NCBI RefSeq assembly: GCF_032681285.1
Contig: NZ_CP136336.1
Location: 3,707,001 to 3,771,000, forward strand
Reading direction: 5' to 3'
DNA: 64,000 nucleotides
From: Piscinibacter gummiphilus
Lineage (GTDB): Bacteria > Pseudomonadota > Gammaproteobacteria > Burkholderiales > Burkholderiaceae_C
Positions 57,801 through 64,000 of this stretch are shown one piece after another. The notes beneath the pieces are model-generated. The model was not told where the DNA came from and did not search any database. It saw nothing but the letters and a program-made list of their open reading frames with translations. Within the stretch, counting starts at the first letter, position 1, and every line of letters starts with the position of its first letter. The translations under genes and the position numbers were made by a program.

Positions 57801-60800
57801 CCGCCCGGCCCGCGAAGACCAGGCACTGCCGCACGACGACCGCATGCGGCTCGAGCGCATCGCGCGCGACACCTGGCGTCTCTTCGAGCGCTGCGTGGGC
57901 CCCGGCGACCGCCACCTGCCCCCCGACAACCTGCAGACGCTGCCGCACGACATGGTGGCGCACCGCACCTCGCCCACCAACATCGGCCTGTACCTGCTCT
58001 CCAGCTGCTGCGCACGCGCCTTCGGCTGGATCGGCACGCGCGAGCTCACCGAGCGGCTCGAGGCCACACTCGGCACGCTCGACACGCTGCAGCGCCACCG
58101 CGGCCACTTCCTCAACTGGTACGACACGCAAAGCGGCGCCACGCTGCTGCCGCTGTATGTGTCGACGGTCGACAGCGGCAACCTCTGCGGCCACTTCCTC
58201 GCCGTGGCGCAGGCCTGCCGCGAGCTGGCGCGCCGGCCCGTCGACCTGAACGCGGCCGAGGCCGCGGCCCATGCCTCGCGTGCGCGGCTCTCGCCGCTCT
58301 TGCAGCAGCTGCCCGAACTCTTCCCCGACAACGGCGTGCACCACAGCACGCGCCCGCTCGCGCGGCTGCTCGCCATGCCGAGCCCGCTCGACGAAGCGCA
58401 GCATCGCCCCGCCGACTTCGGCCTGCTGCTGCGGGAAGCGCGCGACGAGCTCCACGCGTGGGTGCCCGAAGCCGTACAGGCCGCCATGCCCGCCCGCCCC
58501 ACGCTGCGCGACGAACTCGCGTGGCAGCTCACCGACCACCTGGCAACGCTGCAATCGGCGCTGCGCGACATCGACGCGCGGCATGACGCCGATGCCTTGA
58601 GCGAGCAGCTCCTCGCCATCGCCGACCGCTGCGAGCGCTTTGCGTGGGAGGCCGACTTCAGCTTCCTCTACCACCCGAAGCGCCACCTCTTCCACATCGG
58701 CTTCCGCGTGGCCGAGGGGCAGCTCGACGCCGGCTTCTACGACCTGCTGGCCTCGGAGGCGCGCCTGACCAGCCTGCTCGCCATCGCCAAGGGCGAGGTG
58801 CCGGTGAGCCACTGGGCCTCGCTCGGGCGGCCCTTCTATGCCGTGGGCGCGCAGGCCGGGCTGCGCTCGTGGTCGGGTTCGATGTTCGAGTACCTGATGC
58901 CGAGCCTGATCCTCGACGAGCCGCACGGCAGCGTGCTGCGCGATGCGGCCATTGCCGCGGTGCAGGAGCAGATCGACTACGCCCGCGCGCATGCGGTGCC
59001 CTGGGGCATCTCGGAGTCGGCCTATGCCGGGCGCGACCACACGCTCGCCTACCAGTACGCGCCGCAAGGCGTGCCGCGCCTGGCCTTCCGCCGCACGCCG
59101 GCCGACGAGCTCGTGATCGCACCCTACGCCACCGCGCTCGCCTCGCAGGTGGCGCCACGCCGCGCCGCGGCCAACCTCGCGGCGCTGGAGACGCTGGGCG
59201 CGCGCGCCCGCTATGGCTTCATCGAGGCGCTCGACTTCACGCCTGCGCGGCTGGCGGCCGGCGAGCCGTATGCGCCGGTCGCAACGTTCATGGCGCACCA
59301 CCAGGGCATGAGCATCGTCTCGATCGCCAACGTGCTGCTCGACAACCGGGCCAGGCGCTGGGGCATGGGCCACCCGCGCATCGAGGCAGTGTCGACGCTG
59401 CTGCACGAGCGCGCGCCGCACGAGGTGTCTCGCCTCTACGAGCCGCTCGCCGGGCCGCCGCCGGTGAAGGTGCAGCGCACCCCGGCGCTGCTGCGCGAGC
59501 TGAGCCCGGGCACGAGCGCGGTCGAGCCGACGCACCTACTCTCGAACGGGCGCTACAGCGTCGCCCTCCGCGCCAACGGCGCCGGCTGGAGCCGCCGCGG
59601 CAACGCCGGCATCACCCGCTGGCGCGACGATGCGCTGCGCGATGCGCACGGCAGCTTCTTCTACCTGCGTTTGCCCGGGGCGAAGGAGCTCGTGTCCATC
59701 ACCCAGCACCCGGCGCCCGACCCGAAGGCCTGGTACCGCGCCTTCTTCCATGCCGACAGGGTGTGCTTCGATGCCGCGTGGCGCCAGGTGCAGGCCCACG
59801 CGACCGTGTGGGTGAGCCCGGAAGACGACATCGAGTTCCGCCAGATCGAGCTGCAGAACCTCACCGGCGAGCCGCTCGAGATCGAGCTCGTCTCCGCCTT
59901 CGAGCCCACGCTCGCCGACCCGCGGGCCGACGAGGCACACCCGGCGTTTTCCAACCTCTTCATCCGGGCACAGTGGCAGGCCGCCGAGCAGGCGCTGCTC
60001 TTCGAGCGCACGCCGCGGCTCGTGACCGAAAGCGGCCTCCAGGCAGCGCACTTCCTCGCCGACGGCAGCCCCCATGTGACCGCCGTGCGCGCGCAGACCG
60101 ACCGCCTGCGCTGGGTGGGTCGCAACCACGATGCGGTGCGGCCCCAGGCGGGCTTGCACGCGTTGCCGGCAGGCGGACACGTCACGCTCGACACCGGGCT
60201 CGACCCCATCTGCGCGCTCGCCGTCACGCTGCGCATTCCGCCGAATGCCAAAACGCGGCTCACGTTCGCGACCGCGGCCTCCGACTCGGCCGCCACCCTT
60301 CATGCGGTGATCGACAAGTACCGCCAGCCCATCCACCTGCAGCGCTCGTCGCTGATGTCGGCAACGCTCACCGGCATCCGCCTGCGCAGCCTGGGCATCA
60401 CCGCCGAGAACTTCTCTGCCGCGCAGGCGATCACCACGGCGGTGGCGCTGTCGCTCACGCGCCCGAGCATCGGCCCGCCGGGTGTCGAACGGCGCGCCTC
60501 GCCGCGCATCGACGTCTGCGACCGCAAGCTGCTGTGGCGCTTCGGCATCTCGGGCGACCGGCCCATCGTGCTGGTCTCCGCAGGCCTCACCCAATCCCTC
60601 GGCTTGCTGCGCTCGCTCGGCCAGGTGCTGCGCCTGTGGGCCTGGGGGCGGCTGCCCTGCGACCTGGTCGTCGTCGATGCGGAGCCCGCGTCGTACCACA
60701 TGGCCCTGCACCGCGAGATCACCGCGCTGCGCGAGCGGCACGATGCCGACAACGCGGCGCAGCCCGGCCCCGCCTGCACCGGCCTGCACCTGCTGCGCGC

Positions 60801-63450
60801 CGACGAGTTGAGCCCGGAAGAGCTGGGCACGCTGCGCAGCCTCGCACGCATCCGCCTGCGCGCCGACGGCCGCCCGCTGGTGCACCACCTGCAGGAGTGG
60901 ATCGCGCTGCACGAGCGCGCCGAAGATGTTCGCGGCGAGGTGTCGACCACGGCCGTGCCGATGGCGCGCCTGCCGCAGGCGCCGGTGGAGGTGACCCACG
61001 GCCGCTTCGACGATGGTGCGCACGAGTACCGCTTCGAGGCCGGCGCCCGCATGCGCCCCCCGCGCCCGTGGATCAACGTGCTGTCGAACCCCGGCTTCGG
61101 CGGCCAGCTCTCCGAGGCCGGCGGTGGCTACACCTGGGCGGTGAACAGCCGGCTCAACCAGCTCACCGCCTGGTCGAACGACCCGGTGTCGGACCCGCCC
61201 TCGGAATGGTTCCTCGTGCAAGACCGCAAGACACGCGAGGCCTGGAGCGTCACGCCCTCGGCCTGGGGCGACGAGCGGGTGACCTACCACGTGCAGCACG
61301 GCCAGGGCTATTCGATGGTGCGCCACCAGCGGGGCGACATCGCGATCACCGCCTCGTGGTGCGTGGATGCGCAGACCGCCGTCAAACAGGTGTGGCTGCG
61401 CCTCGAAAACCGCGGCACGCGCGCGCAGCCGCTGCGCCTCGTGGCGATGGCCGAATGGATGATGGGCGCCGGCCGCAGCGACCGCGGCACGGTGCACACC
61501 GCCGCGCACGTTTCACACCAGGGGCTCGCACTGCTGGCCACGCAGGCCGACCGCACCGCCGGCTACGGCGATGGCACCGCCTTCCTCGCGATGCACGGCG
61601 CCACCGATGACGACGACTGGACCTGCGACCGCCGCGAATGCTTCGATGCGCGTGGCCGGCTCGTGCTGCCCGATCATTTTTCCGCGCACCAGGGCGGCGG
61701 CCTCGACCCCTGCGCCGCGCTGTCGAAGCGCCTCACGCTCGAGCCCGGCACCACGCACGACCAGGTCTTCCTCATCGGCTACGCCCACACACCGGCTGCC
61801 GCGCGCGAGCTGGCCGACGCTGTCGTGCAGGTGCCACCGCGGCAGCGGCTCGACGAGGTGCTCGCCCGCTGGGACACGCTGCTCGGTGCCACCCAGGTGC
61901 GCACCCCCGACCCGCTCTTCGACGCGATGGTCAACCGCTGGCTGCTCTACCAGGCCGTCGCCTGCCGCCTGTGGGCCAAGGCCGGCTTCTACCAGGCTGG
62001 GGGTGCCACGGGCTTTCGCGACCAGCTGCAAGACGCGATGGCGCTGGCCTGGCCAGCGCCCAGGATGCTGCGCGACCAGATCCTCGTCGCCGCCTCGCGC
62101 CAGTTCCCGGAGGGCGACGTTCAGCACTGGTGGCACGCACCGACCGGCGCCGGCGTGCGCACGCATTTCTCGGACGACCTGCTGTGGCTCGCGCATGCGT
62201 GCTCGCACTACCTGCAGGCCACGGGCGACACCTCGCTGCTCGACGAAGACGTGCCCTTCCTCGAAGGCGGCCCCATCCCCGAAGGCGCGGAAGACGCGTA
62301 CTACACGCCCACCGTCAGCACCCAGAAGGCGAGCGTCTACGAGCACGCGGCCCGCGCCATCGACCGCAGCCTGAAGAGCGGCGCACACGGCCTGCCGCTG
62401 ATGGGCACCGGCGACTGGAACGACGGCATGAACCGCGTGGGCCACGAAGGGCGAGGCGAGTCGGTGTGGCTCGCTTGGTTCCTCTGCCGCATCGTCGACG
62501 ACTTCGCGCCGCTGGCACGCGTGCGCGGTGAAGGCGCACGTGCCGACCTGTGGGAGACCGCGGCGAGGGGCTGGCGCCGCGCGCTCGACACCCAGGCCTG
62601 GGACGGCCAGTGGTTCAAGCGCGCCTTCTTCGACGACGGCACGCCGCTCGGCTCGCAGGCCAACCACGAAGGCCGCATCGACCTCATCGCGCAGGCGTGG
62701 AGCGTGCTCGCGAACGCCGAGCCTCCCGAGCGCCCGCACAGCGCGATGACGGCCGCAGAAGAGTTGCTCGTCGACCACGATGCCGGCCTCATCAAGCTGC
62801 TCGCCCCGCCGCTCGCCACCGCCACGCCGAGCGCCGGCTACATCCAGGCCTACCCGCCGGGGGTGCGCGAGAACGGCGGGCAGTATTCGCATGCCGGCGT
62901 GTGGGCCCTGATGGCGCAGGCGGAGCTGTCCACGCGCGAAGGCGGCACGCCCTCCTTCGCCGAGTTGCCCTACCGCTACTTCTGCTACCTGAGCCCGGCG
63001 CACCGCGCGCAGCACCCGCGGCTGGGCGAGGCCTATGCCATCGAGCCCTACGTGATGGCGGGCGATGTGTACACGCAGCCGCCCTACGTGGGCCGCGGCG
63101 GCTGGAGCTGGTACACCGGCGCCGCGGCCTGGCTGCACCGCGCGGCGGTGGGCTCGATCCTCGGCCTGAAGCTGCACGCCGAGCACCTGAGCGTGCACCC
63201 GTGCCTGCCCTCGCACTGGCCGCAGGCCGAGCTGACGCTGCAACGTGACGGACGGCGCCTGCAGTTCACGCTGCTGCGCGGCAGCGCGACGGCGGCGCGC
63301 GAGGCCGCAAGCGCGAAGAGCGCGCGGCTCCTCGCCGTGGGCGAGCAGGTGAACTGGCGCGAACTGCCGGACGACGTGTCCTTCGTCGTACCGCTCACGC
63401 CCGAGGCTGAAGTGGCCGAACCGGCGGCCCACATCGCTCTTCACAAGTGA
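54832..63450 (+). CDS. ndvB: Cyclic beta-1,2-glucan synthase (NdvB/ChvB/Cgs type)
   Basis: This 2872-residue multidomain membrane enzyme makes cyclic beta-1,2-glucans, periplasmic sugars used in osmoadaptation and host interaction. Order: N-terminal soluble part (1-400), membrane segments (about 409-460), a glycosyltransferase (DSDT near 632, LSHDLVEG near 746, RWMRGDW near 781), further membrane segments (820-865, 945-990), a glucoamylase-like region (about 1000-1530), and a GH94-type phosphorylase part (about 1556-2850; GTGDWNDGMN near 2524). Size and order agree with the Rhizobiaceae and Brucella enzymes (about 2830 residues). ATG 54832 is chosen by the TGATG coupling. Confidence 0.93.
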   Translation: MATPALERLLPEAPRALLNILDGERGPVLAPVRAELYGAERFAQHAKSLADSHRADRGHWRSATFFPRLRHNIKALREAHQYIGLQAESGYDISPAGEWLLDNFHLIEAQLKAIHEDLPRRYYRHLPVLVEEPLAGLPRVYGLAWAFVAHTDGAFDEDLALRFLTAYQQARELQLAELWALPTTLRVVLIENLRRLAERVATHKAARELANLCSDRLHTFSIESLDELLGQLNRRGVGRTFLGQMTQRLADLQRTSDPLALLPYQHWLQAALPDVASLRAQQAADQAADNLSVSNAVTSLRTIGDADWPEIIAKSSTLMQLMLGSPLFAAEHAATRDRTLHAIERLARRCKRSETEVGHTLLSLMRSGNPDEPDTQVALHWLQGDGRARLLEALKLREDTGTACISQARQIALPLYLGSLLAAVIVLVLSMFALTPPLAKPSMLLSAVAALLLLFPASEAVVAVINRLVSESVRPEHLPRLALHEGIPAEHRAMVVIPCMLTSDDGISALVHRLQLHHLANPERHAQFALLSDWADADAAHMPTDTPLLRDAVKEVRALNKRHPAAEGDPPRFLILHREREFSATEQRWIGWERKRGKLEQLIAALARGDRGPFLDLGPESQIAPGTRYILTLDSDTQLPPGRLRELVGVAAHPHNRPRLDDTGLRVVSGYSIFQPRIATPLPQPQEVTPFHWLYAGQPGLDPYSTPSSEIYQDVFGEGTYTGKALLDVNAMHAVLHERLPEGLVLSHDLVEGSIARCAAVTDLTLIEDAPVHADAAAARIHRWMRGDWQLLPIFASPRLYPMSGVNRWKVFDNLRRSLVAPASLALLALVLVRPVVSPWAALLLVFAAFGAGPLLGAVAGFAPSRDNIALRHFYRGAALNLARSLLGALWHLAQLLHHALMAADAVVRSLHRMYVSGRWLMQWTTSASAQAATETELREIARAHWQTSAAATVLLALLLAGRTPYPGLATLLCAIWAASPVWTWWVSRPRPAREDQALPHDDRMRLERIARDTWRLFERCVGPGDRHLPPDNLQTLPHDMVAHRTSPTNIGLYLLSSCCARAFGWIGTRELTERLEATLGTLDTLQRHRGHFLNWYDTQSGATLLPLYVSTVDSGNLCGHFLAVAQACRELARRPVDLNAAEAAAHASRARLSPLLQQLPELFPDNGVHHSTRPLARLLAMPSPLDEAQHRPADFGLLLREARDELHAWVPEAVQAAMPARPTLRDELAWQLTDHLATLQSALRDIDARHDADALSEQLLAIADRCERFAWEADFSFLYHPKRHLFHIGFRVAEGQLDAGFYDLLASEARLTSLLAIAKGEVPVSHWASLGRPFYAVGAQAGLRSWSGSMFEYLMPSLILDEPHGSVLRDAAIAAVQEQIDYARAHAVPWGISESAYAGRDHTLAYQYAPQGVPRLAFRRTPADELVIAPYATALASQVAPRRAAANLAALETLGARARYGFIEALDFTPARLAAGEPYAPVATFMAHHQGMSIVSIANVLLDNRARRWGMGHPRIEAVSTLLHERAPHEVSRLYEPLAGPPPVKVQRTPALLRELSPGTSAVEPTHLLSNGRYSVALRANGAGWSRRGNAGITRWRDDALRDAHGSFFYLRLPGAKELVSITQHPAPDPKAWYRAFFHADRVCFDAAWRQVQAHATVWVSPEDDIEFRQIELQNLTGEPLEIELVSAFEPTLADPRADEAHPAFSNLFIRAQWQAAEQALLFERTPRLVTESGLQAAHFLADGSPHVTAVRAQTDRLRWVGRNHDAVRPQAGLHALPAGGHVTLDTGLDPICALAVTLRIPPNAKTRLTFATAASDSAATLHAVIDKYRQPIHLQRSSLMSATLTGIRLRSLGITAENFSAAQAITTAVALSLTRPSIGPPGVERRASPRIDVCDRKLLWRFGISGDRPIVLVSAGLTQSLGLLRSLGQVLRLWAWGRLPCDLVVVDAEPASYHMALHREITALRERHDADNAAQPGPACTGLHLLRADELSPEELGTLRSLARIRLRADGRPLVHHLQEWIALHERAEDVRGEVSTTAVPMARLPQAPVEVTHGRFDDGAHEYRFEAGARMRPPRPWINVLSNPGFGGQLSEAGGGYTWAVNSRLNQLTAWSNDPVSDPPSEWFLVQDRKTREAWSVTPSAWGDERVTYHVQHGQGYSMVRHQRGDIAITASWCVDAQTAVKQVWLRLENRGTRAQPLRLVAMAEWMMGAGRSDRGTVHTAAHVSHQGLALLATQADRTAGYGDGTAFLAMHGATDDDDWTCDRRECFDARGRLVLPDHFSAHQGGGLDPCAALSKRLTLEPGTTHDQVFLIGYAHTPAAARELADAVVQVPPRQRLDEVLARWDTLLGATQVRTPDPLFDAMVNRWLLYQAVACRLWAKAGFYQAGGATGFRDQLQDAMALAWPAPRMLRDQILVAASRQFPEGDVQHWWHAPTGAGVRTHFSDDLLWLAHACSHYLQATGDTSLLDEDVPFLEGGPIPEGAEDAYYTPTVSTQKASVYEHAARAIDRSLKSGAHGLPLMGTGDWNDGMNRVGHEGRGESVWLAWFLCRIVDDFAPLARVRGEGARADLWETAARGWRRALDTQAWDGQWFKRAFFDDGTPLGSQANHEGRIDLIAQAWSVLANAEPPERPHSAMTAAEELLVDHDAGLIKLLAPPLATATPSAGYIQAYPPGVRENGGQYSHAGVWALMAQAELSTREGGTPSFAELPYRYFCYLSPAHRAQHPRLGEAYAIEPYVMAGDVYTQPPYVGRGGWSWYTGAAAWLHRAAVGSILGLKLHAEHLSVHPCLPSHWPQAELTLQRDGRRLQFTLLRGSATAAREAASAKSARLLAVGEQVNWRELPDDVSFVVPLTPEAEVAEPAAHIALHK

Positions 63451-63471
63451 CCCCGTGGCTCCGACAGCGGG

Positions 63472-63489
63472 CTGCGGTGCCGTCCTACA
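63472..63489 (-). promoter_or_regulatory. Half-conserved GacA-box-like site CTGCGG-N6-CCTACA (site D)
   Basis: The right half CCTACA with the preceding CGT (CGTCCTACAG) matches the other sites (CGTCCGACAG in site C); the left half is poor. It lies 83 bases upstream of the bacterioferritin-like gene. This is the weakest member of the set. Confidence 0.3.
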
Positions 63490-63572
63490 GCACCAGGGCC
63501 ACGGCGCCGATGGTTACCACTCAGATGTCTTTCTAGAGTTCATGCATCGCCACGCCATCCCACGAGGACTGC

Positions 63573-64000
63573 ATGTTCAGCTCACAAGACCAGAAAACCC
63601 AGACGTCGACGGCCAGCACCGAGTACACCCCACTGGTGCTCGACGAGGCAGGCCTCGAGGCCGCACGCAAGAGCATCGACCAGGGCGCGATCACGCCCGC
63701 CTACGGCCCCTGGCGCGAAGACATCATCAAGCTGCTGAACGACTCGCTCGCCACCGAGCTCGTGTGCGTGATGCGCTACAAGCGCCACTACTACACGGCG
63801 GTGGGACTCGACTCCCCGGCCATTGCCGACGAGTTCCTCGTGCATGCGAACGAAGAGTCGGCCCACGCCGACAAGCTCGCGCAGCGCATCGTGCAACTGG
63901 GCGGCAAGCCCGACTTCCGCCCCGACTCGCTCACGCAGCGCAGCCACGCCGACTACGACGAATCGCTGGAGCTGCAGGACATGATCCGCGCCAACCTCAT
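63573..64000 (+). CDS. Bacterioferritin/ferritin-like protein (partial, runs past window)
   Basis: About 142 residues are visible and the frame is open at the right edge. The four-helix ferritin-like core shows metal-binding acidic and His residues: TELVCVMRYKRHYYTA in helix A and EESAHADKLAQRI (ExxH) in helix B, then GGKPDF before the third helix. A GAGGA ribosome-binding site is seven bases before ATG 63573. It would store iron and protect DNA from oxidants; the subtype (bacterioferritin or Dps-like) cannot be fixed without the rest. Confidence 0.8.
   Translation, partial: MFSSQDQKTQTSTASTEYTPLVLDEAGLEAARKSIDQGAITPAYGPWREDIIKLLNDSLATELVCVMRYKRHYYTAVGLDSPAIADEFLVHANEESAHADKLAQRIVQLGGKPDFRPDSLTQRSHADYDESLELQDMIRANL

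Noticed and set aside
54439..59535. 1698-codon minus-strand open frame
   Set aside because: It is antisense to the glucan synthase and its product is Arg/His/Gly-rich without motifs, as expected from the high-GC shadow of a real gene.

Overview
The window is about 64 kb of very GC-rich, densely packed bacterial chromosome. Gene content points to a Burkholderiales betaproteobacterium of the Rhizobacter/Piscinibacter/Methylibium type; this is inferred from protein character, not from a marker gene. No rRNA, tRNA, insertion sequence, prophage or CRISPR array is visible. Genes are separated by short gaps, many start codons overlap the preceding stop (ATGA or GTGA), and no gap exceeds about 300 bases. 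Both edges cut a gene: an alpha/beta hydrolase on the left and a bacterioferritin-like protein on the right.

Region 1 (1-4076) holds single-function genes: the truncated secreted hydrolase, a DUF3617 protein, two coupled GNAT acetyltransferases and a serine-hydrolase lipoprotein. Region 2 (4057-13712) is the most striking metabolic block. It is one minus-strand operon with class II HMG-CoA reductase (mvaA), a complete branched-chain-amino-acid-type ABC importer (binding protein, LivH, a LivM-LivG fusion, LivF) and HMG-CoA lyase (mvaB). A MocR-type regulator is divergently transcribed across an intergenic region with two dyads. Together these read as uptake and catabolism of mevalonate to acetoacetate and acetyl-CoA. 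Region 3 (13736-24007) has a vapBC pair, a SWIM/SNF2 helicase, a lipocalin-like CrtC/AttH-type protein, a degenerate GGDEF protein, an enlarged apolipoprotein N-acyltransferase homologue and an SGNH hydrolase.

Region 4 (24165-31120) is a MarR-controlled EmrAB/outer-membrane-factor efflux operon, divergent from an MsbA-like ABC exporter. Region 5 (31250-36969) carries an OmpA lipoprotein, thyA, a GFA-domain protein, a cupin, gamma-glutamyltransferase and a MATE exporter. Region 6 (37074-45101) is a propionyl-CoA to succinyl-CoA operon (mutase, MeaB chaperone, carboxylase beta and alpha subunits, probable epimerase). It diverges from a GntR/FCD regulator over a perfect AT-rich 18-bp palindrome. 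folA follows.

Region 7 (45642-64000) is an envelope and stress neighbourhood. It holds a single-domain receiver, a NarL-type response regulator with a divergent CHASE3-type sensor kinase, a DUF1328/DUF883/YqjE operon, a phospholipase-D-type lipoprotein, a sorbosone-dehydrogenase-like lipoprotein, a DUF3309 peptide, a 2872-residue cyclic beta-1,2-glucan synthase and the bacterioferritin. An 18-bp dyad close to TGTAGG-N6-CCGACA recurs upstream of several of these units and of the OmpA lipoprotein. Its geometry is that of GacA-type boxes, so I propose it as the operator of the NarL-type system in the same window.
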